A stretch of 64,000 nt of DNA from assembly GCF_023509035.1 (NCBI RefSeq), contig NZ_CP075583.1, positions 5,332,001 through 5,396,000 on the forward strand, given 5' to 3'. Below, one piece after another: positions 32,723 through 41,511 of this stretch. Below the pieces are notes generated by a model. It was given only the letters and a program-made list of their open reading frames with translations, was not told where the DNA came from and did no database searches. Numbering within the stretch: the first letter of the stretch is position 1; each line of letters begins with the position of its first letter. The DNA comes from Janthinobacterium lividum (GTDB taxonomy: Bacteria; Pseudomonadota; Gammaproteobacteria; Burkholderiales; Burkholderiaceae_D). Made by a program: the position numbers and the translations under genes.

Positions 32723-33994
32723 AAAAATGGATGATCGCGGCCGCCATCGCGGCCATCGCCGCCGCCGGCGCCACGTTCGTGCTGTACCCTGGCGACGACC
32801 TGGGCCCACCCGCCGTGGCCAGCACCCTGAGCCAGGAACAGCTGGTCGCGCGCGGCGCCTACCTGGCCAAGGCGGGCGACTGCATGGCGTGCCACACGAC
32901 GCGCGGCGGCGTGCCCTATGCAGGCGGCCGGGCCTTGCAGACGCCGTTTGGCAAGGTGCTCTCGCCCAACATCACGGCGGACAGGGAAACGGGCATCGGC
33001 AACTGGACGGCCGACGATTTCTGGCGCGCCATCCACAACGGCAAGTCGAAAGACGGCCGGCTGCTGTATCCCGCCTTTCCGTACACCAATTACACCAAGG
33101 TGCAGCGCGAAGACAGCGACGCCCTGTACGCCTACTTTCAAAGCGTGCCGCCGCACAAACAGGCGAACGCGCCGCACGCGCTGCGCTTCCCCTACAACCA
33201 GCAGATCGCGCTGGCCGCCTGGCGCGCGCTGTATTTCAAGCCAGGTGTATACCAGCCGCTCACGAGCAAAAGCATGGAATGGAACCGGGGCGCCTACCTG
33301 GTGCAGGGCCTCGGGCCACTGCAGCGCCTGCCATAGCAGCCGCAGCGCCCTGGGCGGCAGCGACGACGGCCTGTCGGGCGGCCTGATCCCCGTGCTGGGC
33401 TGGTACGCGCCCTCGCTGACGTCGGACGCGGAAGCGGGCTTCGGTGACTGGGACACGGCGCATATCGTGGAACTGCTGCAAACGGGCGTGTCGCCGCGCG
33501 CCACCGTCTTCGGCCCCATGGCCGAGGTGGTGCGGCAAAGCTTGCAGCACATGAGCGGCGCCGATGTGCAGGCGATGGCCGTCTACCTGAAAAGCCTGCC
33601 TGGCCCGGCGCAGCCCGCGCAACGGGCACCGCGCAGCACGTCGGAGCAAGCCAGGCAGCAACTGGCGCTGGGCGCGAAACTGTATGAAGCGCAATGCGCG
33701 AGCTGCCACCAGGCCGACGGCAAGGGCGTGCCGCCCGGCTATCCACCACTGGCCGGCAACCGCGCGCTGACGACGGAGTCGGCCGTCAACGCCATCCGCC
33801 TCGTGCTCAACGGCGGCTTCGCGCCCGGGACCAGGGGCAACCCGCGCCCGTATGGCATGCCGCCGTTCGGTCCCGTCATGGATGATGCGGAAGTGGCGGC
33901 CGTGGTGACGTATCTGCGCGCCTCGTGGGGCAATGATGCCCCGGCCGTGTCAGCCCTGGAAGTGAATCGCTACCGCAGCGTACCCCTGGAGTAA
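32719..33994 (+). CDS. Triheme cytochrome c, dehydrogenase electron-acceptor subunit type (frameshift)
   Basis: Begins MKKWMIAAAI, a signal anchor, and continues with CMACH (about 32881). After GAYLVQGLG it stops prematurely at 33336. In the next frame the protein continues HCSACHSSRS, then CASCH (about 33699) and DAEVAAVVTYLR. A GGG at 33313-33315 read as GG joins them into one protein of about 424 residues. Three CxxCH in this spacing is the pattern of the cytochrome subunit of membrane alcohol/gluconate dehydrogenases. It is coupled to the c4-type gene; no dehydrogenase subunit is adjacent. Confidence 0.85.
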
Positions 33995-34001
33995 CAGGCA
34001 T

Positions 34002-34028
34002 AAAAAAACCGGCCAGCGCCGGTTTTTT
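34002..34028. terminator. Bidirectional terminator after the cytochrome genes
   Basis: A7, stem ACCGGC/GCCGGT, then T6. Serves the cytochrome genes and the convergent RlmI-like gene. Confidence 0.93.
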
Positions 34029-34046
34029 CTTGTCAGGCAACCGTTC

Positions 34047-34682
34047 TCAGCGGAACTTGCTCTTATGCCCCGTTTTCAGGTCCAGCGCATAACGCACGCC
34101 GTTGTCCGTCAGCATGACTTCATCGGGCGGCTCCTCGCCAGCCAGGGCGCCGTCGATCAAAGGCAAGCCTTCGCCCTTGCGCATCAGGTCGTCGCAGCGC
34201 TCGTACACATTGGCGCAACCGGTGGACGCCATCAGCGATTGCACGATGGCCACTTTCCATGCGTCGACGCCGCCCGCGTTGAATTCGCAGATCAGGTAGC
34301 CTTGCACGCCGCCAAACAGCTGCACCACCAGGCCCGGCAAGCCCTCGTCCTCGCCCTTGATCAGGGTCAACAACTGGTTTTCGCCCGCCTTCTTGATGGC
34401 TGGCAGTTTTTTCTCGATGGCGGCCTTGACGCGACGCTTGATCAGCGCGTGGTCGACCGGTTCGTCTTCCTTGAAGCTCCAGATACGCGCGCGGATCTGC
34501 GACTTCGAATTGTAGGCGGCGCGGGCGATGAACTGCTTGGACGAGCTTTGCACGATGGCCGTCGAGCCGGGCTTCATTTTTTCCTGCGGCTTGCCTTCGA
34601 CTTTTTCAATCGCGGACGCGTAAATCCACGATTGGCCCAGCAAGCTCTTTTCCTTGCCCTGTTTGATAGTGATGATCAGCAT
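34047..34682 (-). CDS. RlmI-like protein lacking the methyltransferase domain
   Basis: A 211-residue protein that matches the N-terminal part of the 23S rRNA cytosine methyltransferase RlmI: PUA domain (KQGKEKSLLGQSWIYASAI, YNSKSQIRARIWSF) then the RlmI central region (GEDEGLPGLVVQLFG, VYERCDDLMRKGEGL, GELPP-like GEEPPDEVML). In RlmI the next segment, about GHKTGFYLDQR, opens the SAM-binding Rossmann domain. Here the chain ends GHKSKFR-stop, 19 bp before a terminator. So it can bind RNA but cannot methylate unless a partner supplies the domain. Confidence 0.8.
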   Translation of the reverse strand: MLIITIKQGKEKSLLGQSWIYASAIEKVEGKPQEKMKPGSTAIVQSSSKQFIARAAYNSKSQIRARIWSFKEDEPVDHALIKRRVKAAIEKKLPAIKKAGENQLLTLIKGEDEGLPGLVVQLFGGVQGYLICEFNAGGVDAWKVAIVQSLMASTGCANVYERCDDLMRKGEGLPLIDGALAGEEPPDEVMLTDNGVRYALDLKTGHKSKFR

Positions 34683-34870
34683 GTAATTCCAGTAGTGTGA
34701 GCGGCGCGTGCCGGTCGTCGTATGTCTAATACCGGCATGATACCTCATGCCATCCTGTCGCATCCTCCTGCATTCTGTCCCGCCAGCATTGCCGTCTGTC
34801 GCAGCGCGGTACCCAGGCGCGGCCGGCTGGCATACCATGCAGGCAGTCTAATTCAAAACAGGGAACAAGA

Positions 34871-35656
34871 ATGACACACGCAATTTTCCACCCCCGCCAT
34901 GCCCGCGCCGTCACCACCCTGCTGCTGGCCGTCTGCGCCCTGGCCATCCCCGCCGCGCCGGCGCTGGCCTCGCCGCTCGACTGGATTTCCGGCAACAGCA
35001 TCCAGGGCAGCGGCAAGCTGCAAAAGCAGACGCGCGAAGTGGGCAGCTTCCATGGCGTGGCGCTGAACGTGCCGGGCACGGTCGAACTGCGTATCGGCAA
35101 CACGGACAGCGTCAGCATCGAGGCCGACGACAATATCCTGCCGCTGATCGAAACGGCGGTGGAAAACGGCACCTTGCGCATCCGCCCCGCCAAGCGCAAC
35201 GCCAACTTCCGCCAGAGCAGCCTGACTATCGTCATCCAGGCGCGCCAGGTGGAACGCATCAGCGTGGGCGGCTCGGGCAACATCACGGCAACGGGCTTGC
35301 GCGCCGAGAAACTGCGCTTCGACGTGGGCGGCTCCGGCTCCATCAATGCGCGCGACCTCGACAGCCGCCAGGTGGCCGTGGCCATCGGCGGCAGCGGCAA
35401 CTTCAAGGCCAGCGGCAAGACGGAGCAGTTGACGGCGTCGATCGGCGGCTCGGGCAATATCCAGGCGGGCCGCCTGGCCGCGCGCGAGGTGCAAGTAAGC
35501 ATCGGCGGCTCGGGCGAAGCGGAAGTGTGGGCCAAGGATGACCTGACCATCAGCATCGGCGGCTCGGGCGAAGTGAGCTATTACGGCGATCCGCGCATCA
35601 GCCGCAGCATGCAGCGTTCGAGCAGCATCAAACGGCTTGGCAGCGCTCCGAATTAA
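34871..35656 (+). CDS. Exported DUF2807 (putative auto-transporter adhesin head GIN) protein
   Basis: A 261-residue protein with a signal peptide (ALAIPAAPALA) and a right-handed beta-helix built from roughly 20-residue rungs that repeat VGGSGNI/IGGSGE (at least six GGSG turns). DUF2807 proteins are exported; the role is unknown. AGGGAA precedes the ATG. It is divergent from the RlmI-like gene and closed by its own terminator. Confidence 0.87.
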   Translation: MTHAIFHPRHARAVTTLLLAVCALAIPAAPALASPLDWISGNSIQGSGKLQKQTREVGSFHGVALNVPGTVELRIGNTDSVSIEADDNILPLIETAVENGTLRIRPAKRNANFRQSSLTIVIQARQVERISVGGSGNITATGLRAEKLRFDVGGSGSINARDLDSRQVAVAIGGSGNFKASGKTEQLTASIGGSGNIQAGRLAAREVQVSIGGSGEAEVWAKDDLTISIGGSGEVSYYGDPRISRSMQRSSSIKRLGSAPN

Positions 35657-35670
35657 ACGCCCGCAATGAC

Positions 35671-35697
35671 AAAAGCCCGGAATGGTCCGGGCTTTTT
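35671..35697. terminator. Terminator between DUF2807 gene and yaeQ
   Basis: AAAAGCCCGG, loop AATGGT, CCGGGCTTTTT. Works best on the plus strand, also usable for the convergent yaeQ. Confidence 0.9.
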
Positions 35698-35716
35698 GCG
35701 TTTCAGACAGTCAGAA

Positions 35717-36260
35717 TCAGCGCGCCGGCTTCACCGGTTCGCGGTCGATCAGGACCGTGTTGACGCTGTCGGTCAGCCAGATCTGGCCATCCTGGATCGT
35801 GCATTGCAGCTGCATGCTGCGCTGCGCCAGCTTGCTCATGTCTTGCGCCGCCTCGGATGGCAGGTTGATCACGGTCAGGTTCTTCGCCCGTTCCAGCTTG
35901 TTTGCGATCTGCTTCCACCAGATGTGGCTGGTTGCGCCATAGCTGTAGACGATGACCTGCTCCGAACGGCCGCAGGCCTTCAGGATACGCTTTTCGTCGG
36001 GCTGTCCCACTTCGATCCACAGCTGGATGGCGCCCGTCAAGTCTTTCTGCCACAAGTCGGGCTCTTCCGTGTCGAACAGGCCCTTGGTAAAACGTCAGCG
36101 CCTCGTCGGCGTGGATGGCGAACGCCAGCAGGCGCACCATCATGCGCTCGTCCGTTTCGGACGGGTGGCGCGCCAGGGTCAGCGCGTGATCCTGGTAGTA
36201 ATTGCGGTCCATGTCGGCGATCTGCAGATCGGCTTTGAAAATTGTTGCTTTGAGGGCCAT
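35717..36260 (-). CDS. yaeQ: YaeQ family protein (frameshift in this sequence)
   Basis: YaeQ is a small nuclease-fold protein of unclear cellular role. [22 protein letters not shown] and [20 protein letters not shown] are the family N-terminus. The frame then turns to Arg/Ala-rich nonsense, while another frame gives [22 protein letters not shown] and the rest through [12 protein letters not shown]. One extra base in the A4 run at 36089-36092 (A3 expected) explains it; restored linker [19 protein letters not shown] and about 180 residues, the usual length. Just downstream of purU. Confidence 0.88.
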
Positions 36261-36299
36261 CGTGTTTCTGTCTCGGTAAAGTAAATAGTGAAGTCGGTA

Positions 36300-37169
36300 T
36301 CAGCGGAAAACCACGGTCTTGTCGCCATTTTTCAGGATGCGGTGCTCGACGAACCATTTCACGGCGCGTGCCAGCACCACGCACTCGACGTCGCGGCCGA
36401 TGGCCGTCAGGGTCTCGGCATCCATCGCATGGTCGACGCGCTCGACGTCCTGCTCGATGATCGGACCTTCATCCAGGTCGCCCGTGACGAAATGGGCCGT
36501 CGCGCCGATCAGCTTGACGCCACGCAAGTGCGCCTGCGCATACGGCTTGGCGCCCTTGAAGCTGGGCAGGAAGGAATGGTGGATATTGATGGCGCGGCCA
36601 TCGAGCGCCCGGCACAGGCCCGGCGACAGGATCTGCATGTAGCGCGCCAGCACCACTAGGTCGATCTTGTGTGTGTCCATCAACTCGATGATCTTCGCTT
36701 CCTGCGCCAGCTTGGCCGCTTCCGGCGCGCCGGCCGCCAGCGGCAGGTGGTGGAAGGGAATATTGTAGCTGGCCGCCAGCTGGTAGAACTCCATGTGGTT
36801 CGAGACGATGGCGGGAATTTCCACGTTCAGCAAGCCGCTCTTGTAGCGGAACAGCAAATCGTTCAGGCAATGGCCAATCTTCGACACCATCAGCATGACG
36901 CGCGGCTTGACGCGCGCATCGTGCAATTGTCCATTGAGCTGCATGGCTTGCGACAGGTCGGCGAAGTCGCTGCGCAACTGGGCGTCGCTGACGGCGCCGT
37001 CTTCCAGCGCGAAATGCACGCGCATGAAGAACAGCTGGGATTCCTGGTCGCCGAACTGGGCGGAATCGATGATGTTGCAGCCGTGTTCGGCCAGGAAGCC
37101 GGACACGCGGTGCACGATGCCGCGCTGGTCCAGGCAGGACAGGGTCAGGATGTATTCGGGATGCGTCAT
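36300..37169 (-). CDS. purU: Formyltetrahydrofolate deformylase
   Basis: Hydrolyses 10-formyl-THF to THF and formate, balancing one-carbon pools. The 289-residue protein has an N-terminal ACT domain (SCLDQRGIVHRVSGFLAEHGCNI) and a formyltransferase domain with SNH, HHLP, NIHHSFLPSFKGAKPY and GATAHFV...DEGPIIEQD. The start at 37169 (MTHPEYILT) is normal for PurU. yaeQ follows after 39 bp on the same strand. Confidence 0.96.
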   Translation of the reverse strand: MTHPEYILTLSCLDQRGIVHRVSGFLAEHGCNIIDSAQFGDQESQLFFMRVHFALEDGAVSDAQLRSDFADLSQAMQLNGQLHDARVKPRVMLMVSKIGHCLNDLLFRYKSGLLNVEIPAIVSNHMEFYQLAASYNIPFHHLPLAAGAPEAAKLAQEAKIIELMDTHKIDLVVLARYMQILSPGLCRALDGRAINIHHSFLPSFKGAKPYAQAHLRGVKLIGATAHFVTGDLDEGPIIEQDVERVDHAMDAETLTAIGRDVECVVLARAVKWFVEHRILKNGDKTVVFR

Positions 37170-37515
37170 GGTCGCGGAATAAGGCAAAAAAGGTGGGCTA
37201 TGCTCGGCTCAGCCACGCGCGCCGGCCATCGGCTGCGCTGCCGCGAGCCGACTATTGTCGCACGGCTGGGCCCATAAACCTGCATTTTCCGCACAAGCAG
37301 CATAGCTGCCGGCGGCGGGAAGCCGATTCAGGTTCATTTGATCTGGCGCAAAGACATCGCGTTTTTTCTGGCGGGCGAGCGCCATTCTCGCGCCAAACCG
37401 GCATCTGGCGTGGAACCTGGCACGCCATCCGGCGTCTATCTCTTTGCTTGTTTCACCATACGTCGCATCCGGTGCGCCGGGTGTTTCCTGGATCAGTTTT
37501 TCATTGAGGTAGAAC
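37170..37515. promoter_or_regulatory. 346-bp purU/phasin divergent region with an FNR-like site
   Basis: TTGATCTGGCGCAA at 37338-37351 matches the FNR/ANR consensus TTGAT-N4-ATCAA at eight of ten specific positions. It is 165 bp before the phasin start. No clear -10/-35 was found. The phasin has its own GAGGT ribosome-binding site at the end of this gap. Confidence 0.35.
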
Positions 37516-38028
37516 ATGTTCACAAACAATATTTCCCACAGTCTCAGCCCCGCCCTGAAGTCCCATCTCGAGGCCCAGTGCAATTTCGCCACGGAACTAT
37601 CGCACAAGCTGTTCGATACGGCGCAGCAACTGAGCGAGCTGCATCTGCGGCTGGCGCAAGACTTGCTGCAGGAATGCAGCAGCGCCAGCCAGCAACTGCT
37701 GTGCGCACGCGATACGGGCGAGTTCATGTCGCTGGCTGCGGCTCAGTTGCAGCCAAACAGCAACAAGCTGCAGCAGTACCGGCAGCAACTTGGCAAGCTC
37801 GTCGCCAACGCCAATGTCGAAATGAACCGCACGGCAGAGGACCACCTGCCCGAAGCGAGCCGCACGGCCGTCGCCTTCGCTGACGAAGTGATGCGCAAGA
37901 CGGCCGAGGAAACGGAAAAAGCCACGCAACGCCAGCGTGAAATGATCGAAAAAATGCATGCCACGGGCCAACGCGACGGCGCGGGCCACGGCCGCGATAC
38001 CAGCAGGCAATCCGATCAGGCGCATTGA
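37516..38028 (+). CDS. Phasin family protein
   Basis: A 170-residue amphipathic helical protein with the phasin pattern: NFATELSHKLFDTAQQLSELHLRLAQDLL, then VEMNRTAEDHLPEASRTAVAFADEVMRK. It coats polyhydroxyalkanoate granules in the cytoplasm. The C-terminus is charged and Gly-rich (EKMHATGQRDGAGHGRD), unusual for short phasins. The KGG protein gene follows after 47 bp, perhaps co-transcribed. Confidence 0.85.
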   Translation: MFTNNISHSLSPALKSHLEAQCNFATELSHKLFDTAQQLSELHLRLAQDLLQECSSASQQLLCARDTGEFMSLAAAQLQPNSNKLQQYRQQLGKLVANANVEMNRTAEDHLPEASRTAVAFADEVMRKTAEETEKATQRQREMIEKMHATGQRDGAGHGRDTSRQSDQAH

Positions 38029-38075
38029 GCACTTGACTTGAACACCAGACCCCACTCGACAGCAAGGAGAGCGAC

Positions 38076-38453
38076 ATGGCTAACAGTAATGAGCAGGGCA
38101 AAGGCGCAGGCAGCAACCAGAAAGCCGGCGAATCGGGCAGCGGCAAAGGCACGAGCAAGCGCGGCTTTGCCGCCATGAACGAGGAGCAGCAACGCGAAAT
38201 CGCCAGCAAGGGCGGTCAGGCCGCCCATCAAAAGGGCACGGCGCATGAATTCGACTCGGAAGAAGCACGCCGTGCCGGGCAGAAAGGCGGCGAAGCCGTC
38301 AGCCGCAACCGCGTACACATGGCGGAAATCGGCCGCAAGGGCGGCGAAAGCCGGCAATCAGCCCAGCGCGCCAATGAAAGCCGCAACAACATGGCGGCGC
38401 GCAGCGGTAGTACTGGCCAACAGGGCGGCAAGGACGAGGACGAGAAGGGTTGA
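38076..38453 (+). CDS. KGG-repeat stress-induced protein
   Basis: A 125-residue, highly hydrophilic protein with three KGG units: EIASKGGQAAH, AGQKGGEAVS and EIGRKGGESR. This is the YciG/YmdF/con-10 family, stress induced and intrinsically disordered; exact role unknown. AAGGAGAGCG is an excellent ribosome-binding site. Confidence 0.9.
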   Translation: MANSNEQGKGAGSNQKAGESGSGKGTSKRGFAAMNEEQQREIASKGGQAAHQKGTAHEFDSEEARRAGQKGGEAVSRNRVHMAEIGRKGGESRQSAQRANESRNNMAARSGSTGQQGGKDEDEKG

Positions 38454-38612
38454 GCGGGCTGACAGGGCTGCCCCTGCAGCGCGCGGCTAGACGAAGGAAA
38501 GCACGGGGCGGCGAAGGCGGCCCTGTGCGAGGGCTGGCGCAGCGGGGGGCGCGGCGGTATGGTACATTCTCGCCTTACCGACACCTCCGCGCCACGTCCC
38601 GCCCTTCCCCGC

Positions 38613-39125
38613 ATGCAGCCATCCCTGAAATACCTGAGCGCCTATTCCGAACAAACGCAAGCGCAAGTGCAGCAACTGATCGCGCAAGACAAGCTGGGCG
38701 AAGTCCTGTTGAAACGCTATCCGAACGCGCACGATGTACGCAACGACAAGTCGCTGTACCAGTACGTGCAAGACTTGAAGAATGAATTCCTGCGCAATGC
38801 CGAACCCATCAACAAGGTGGCGTTCGACAGCAAGATCCATGTGATCCAGCACGCGCTGGGCTTGCACACTTCGATCTCGCGCGTGCAGGGCGGCAAGCTC
38901 AAGGCCAAGCATGAAATCCGCGTGGCCACCATGTTCAAGGAAGTGCCGCTGGAATTCCTGCGCATGATCGCCGTGCATGAACTGGCGCATGTCAAAGAAA
39001 AGCAGCATGACAAGGCGTTCTACAAGCTGTGTACGTATATGGAACCGCAATACCACCAGTACGAATTCGACGTGCGCCTGTACCTGACCCAGCTCGACCT
39101 GTCAGGCCAGCGCCTGTGGTCATGA
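38613..39125 (+). CDS. YgjP/SprT-like metallopeptidase-fold protein (DUF45)
   Basis: A 170-residue protein with the zinc motif HELAHVKEKQHDKAFY (HExxH plus a later His), the YgjP/DUF45 pattern. E. coli YgjP was reported as a UTP pyrophosphatase, so peptidase activity is not certain. The ATG at 38613 (MQPSLKYL) matches family N-termini; the frame is open to an ATG at 38559. Confidence 0.83.
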   Translation: MQPSLKYLSAYSEQTQAQVQQLIAQDKLGEVLLKRYPNAHDVRNDKSLYQYVQDLKNEFLRNAEPINKVAFDSKIHVIQHALGLHTSISRVQGGKLKAKHEIRVATMFKEVPLEFLRMIAVHELAHVKEKQHDKAFYKLCTYMEPQYHQYEFDVRLYLTQLDLSGQRLWS

Positions 39126-39163
39126 AATCCTGGTCTGAAGTCCTGGCCGTGAAGTCTATGTAA

Positions 39164-39197
39164 CAATGCCGCCCAAGGCGTCCACCGGGCGGCATTG
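39164..39197. repeat. Perfect 11-bp inverted repeat between convergent genes
   Basis: CAATGCCGCCC and GGGCGGCATTG with a 12-nt loop, between the YgjP-like stop and the PEP-CTERM stop. Very stable but no T run, so possibly a Rho-independent-like terminator of weak type or a 3' protective hairpin. Confidence 0.55.
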
Positions 39198-39235
39198 TGA
39201 GGTCTGCGCCGGCGGGGCCGGCAGCATGTTCAGGT

Positions 39236-39838
39236 TCAGGCGGCGTTCTTGCGACGGCGCAGGAAGGCCAGCAAACCCAATCCGCCCAGCATCATGCCGT
39301 AGGTGGCCGGTTCCGGCACGGCGCTTACGCTGGCGGCGATATTGTCGACCTGGAAGGTATGCAAGGCGCCTTCTTTCCACGATGCCGACAACAGGTTGTT
39401 AAAGCCCGTGAACGTGTAATCGCTAAAAGTATGGCTGCCATCGAGGCTGAAGGTCTGGGTCACCGTGCCGCCGCCCACCTGGTGGCCGACAAAGGTCACG
39501 TCGTAGGAGCCAGGCAAGCTCACGAAGTCAGCCAGGCTGATCGAGCTCAGCGAGAAGGCGGCACCATCGGTACGGCTCAAGGTTGTCGTCGACAGGACCG
39601 TGGCGCTCAGGCCGGCCGAACCCGCGTAGGCGAAGTTGCTCTGATGCGCAGAACTCAACAGACCCAGGAAGCTGCTGTCGAAATCATAGCCACCTTCGGA
39701 GTAGGAGTTGAAGACGGAACCGAAGTAGCCCGGATGTTCCAGCGCATCGAAGCCGATGATGGTGGTTTGTGCGTGGGCACCGCCAGCGGCGAGAACGGCG
39801 GCGACAGCGGCCGTGCGCAAGAGGGTCATTGGTTTCAA
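39236..39838 (-). CDS. PEP-CTERM sorting domain protein, TTG start
   Basis: A 200-residue exported protein. Signal peptide TLLRTAAVAAVLAAGGAHA, a beta-rich middle, and the C-terminal PEP-CTERM tripartite signal: VPEPATYGMM, a hydrophobic helix and RRRKNAA. Such proteins are processed by exosortase EpsH/XrtA and are tied to exopolysaccharide. The TTG at 39838 has AGGA seven bases upstream; the following ATG at 39829 is spaced worse. A perfect FNR box lies about 215 bp upstream. Confidence 0.9.
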   Translation of the reverse strand: MKPMTLLRTAAVAAVLAAGGAHAQTTIIGFDALEHPGYFGSVFNSYSEGGYDFDSSFLGLLSSAHQSNFAYAGSAGLSATVLSTTTLSRTDGAAFSLSSISLADFVSLPGSYDVTFVGHQVGGGTVTQTFSLDGSHTFSDYTFTGFNNLLSASWKEGALHTFQVDNIAASVSAVPEPATYGMMLGGLGLLAFLRRRKNAA

Positions 39839-40139
39839 AATAACATCCTTTCAAGATGATGAAGTAGCGAGGTTGTGGCAACTTGCAATACTTGGGCGTC
39901 GCGGAAAAATGGGCGACGCCACACCGGGTGTCCGGCATGCCTGTCTTTTAAACAATGCCAGTAGACCACACTCATGCATAAAAAGCATCTTGATTTTCAA
40001 AAAAACATGTCTTTATAGAAATATAATAGCTATATTTATATTAATTAACTTATTGATCTCGATCAATTTTCCCGTGCAGAAATAAAAAAGCTATGCATTT
40101 CATGGTGCATGGCTCTGGATGAGATTTCACAAGGAAAAT
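39839..40139. promoter_or_regulatory. AT-rich 301-bp region with a perfect FNR/ANR box
   Basis: TTGATCTCGATCAA at 40053-40066 is a perfect palindromic match to TTGAT-N4-ATCAA. On the minus strand a TATTAT begins 24 nt after it, so the box centre is close to -43 of the inferred start, the class II position of FNR activators. The only gene it can drive is the PEP-CTERM gene. The region is much AT-richer than the genes; the 3' end of the LOG gene bounds it. Confidence 0.55.
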
Positions 40140-40688
40140 TTACTGGACACAGTCCTTCAGTCGCTGTACCAAGGTCGCAGGATCGGCGTCGGCATTCAGG
40201 AAGGCCGCGTGCTGCGGGCGGATAAAGCCCTGCTCCTTGCCGTTTTGCACAAAAGCGATCAAGCCGTCATAGAAACGGTCGACATTGAGCAAGCCGATGG
40301 GCTTGGCGTGCAAGCCCAGCTGAGCCCAGGTGAGCATCTCGAACAACTCTTCCAGGGTGCCATAGCCGCCTGGCATGGCAATGAAGGCGTCGGACAGGCT
40401 GGCCATCATCGCCTTGCGCTCATGCATGTCCTTCACGATGAACTGGCGCGTCAAGCCCATGTGGCCCACTTCGCGCTCGACCAACTGGGTGGGAATCACG
40501 CCCGTCACCTCGCCGCCCAGGCGCAGCACTTCATCGGCGATCACGCCCATCAGGCCCACCTTGCCGCCGCCATACACGAGCGAAATATTTTCCGCCACCA
40601 GCACGCGCGCCAGTTCGCGCGCCGCCACGGCATAGTCGGGCGAGACGCCCGCATTGGCGCCACAATACACACATAAAGCCTTGATCAC
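40140..40688 (-). CDS. LOG family protein (TIGR00730)
   Basis: A 182-residue Rossmann-like enzyme with LVYGGGKVGLMG and the catalytic PGGYGTLEELFEMLTW. The family holds cytokinin riboside 5'-monophosphate phosphoribohydrolases and bacterial AMP/pyrimidine nucleotide 5'-monophosphate nucleosidases (PpnN relatives), so the substrate is probably a nucleoside monophosphate. It follows the TPR gene by 8 bp on the same strand. Confidence 0.92.
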   Translation of the reverse strand: MIKALCVYCGANAGVSPDYAVAARELARVLVAENISLVYGGGKVGLMGVIADEVLRLGGEVTGVIPTQLVEREVGHMGLTRQFIVKDMHERKAMMASLSDAFIAMPGGYGTLEELFEMLTWAQLGLHAKPIGLLNVDRFYDGLIAFVQNGKEQGFIRPQHAAFLNADADPATLVQRLKDCVQ

Positions 40689-40696
40689 AGTAATCC

Positions 40697-41470
40697 TTAT
40701 CCTTTCAATTCATCGATCGCCGCCTCGACTTCAAGGCGTTCCTTGGCGTCCAGTGCCACGCACTCGGCCGCCTTTTCATACAGTGCCAGCGCTTCCGCCA
40801 GCTTTTTCTTTCCGTCAAGCATGTTCAAGGCACGCGCATACTCGCTGTGGGCCAACGCCGAATATGGCGTCAGGGCAAGCGCCGTCTTGAAGTGCTGATA
40901 GCCATCTTCCTTGTTCGCGCCGTAGGTCAGGCCGCCTATCATGGCGCCGACCTTGTCGATAATTTCCGTATGATAAATCCCAAACGCGATATGCGCTTCC
41001 GCATGCATGGGCGCCACCGTCATCGTGCGGTCCAGGCTGTTGCGCACGCGCGCGCCCATGCCCTGCGCCAGGGCCTTGACGACGGAGGTGCCCAGCGCAT
41101 AGCGGCCCAGGCTGTAGGCATGCCAGTAGTAGCCGGCCGGATTGTCCGGCTGCTCGCTCTGCTGGCGCTCGCAGCGCTCCGCCACCTCTTCGTACATGTC
41201 GAGTTTCTGGCTGTCGCTCACTTCCAGGTGCGTGGCATAGATGCAGGTCGCCTTGTGCGCCACCGCATAGCCGGGCACGCCGACGGCCAGGCCCAGCTTC
41301 ACGGCGCGTTCGAAGTCGCCCGCATGGAAGGCCAGCCAGGCTCGCACCAGCGCAGAGTGCGTGGGAAAGGGCTCCACGTCGCCCGCATGCAGGCGCGCCC
41401 AGGCCGCCTCCAGGGTCTGCGGCGTGTAGACATATGCTTCGTCCGGATAGGGGAATTGTTTCCAAGCCAT
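40697..41470 (-). CDS. Tetratricopeptide-repeat protein
   Basis: A 257-residue cytosolic protein without signal peptide. Helix pairs such as AYVYTPQTLEAAWARLHAGD, HKATCIYATHLEVSD and LAHSEYARALNMLDGKKKLAEALALYEKA look like degenerate TPRs. No catalytic motif was seen; the partner is unknown. Gene order TetR, TPR protein, LOG on one strand. Confidence 0.8.
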   Translation of the reverse strand: MAWKQFPYPDEAYVYTPQTLEAAWARLHAGDVEPFPTHSALVRAWLAFHAGDFERAVKLGLAVGVPGYAVAHKATCIYATHLEVSDSQKLDMYEEVAERCERQQSEQPDNPAGYYWHAYSLGRYALGTSVVKALAQGMGARVRNSLDRTMTVAPMHAEAHIAFGIYHTEIIDKVGAMIGGLTYGANKEDGYQHFKTALALTPYSALAHSEYARALNMLDGKKKLAEALALYEKAAECVALDAKERLEVEAAIDELKG

Positions 41471-41511
41471 ATCTCTCTCCTGTAATTGACGACGTGGCGC
41501 CAGCAGCCGCG

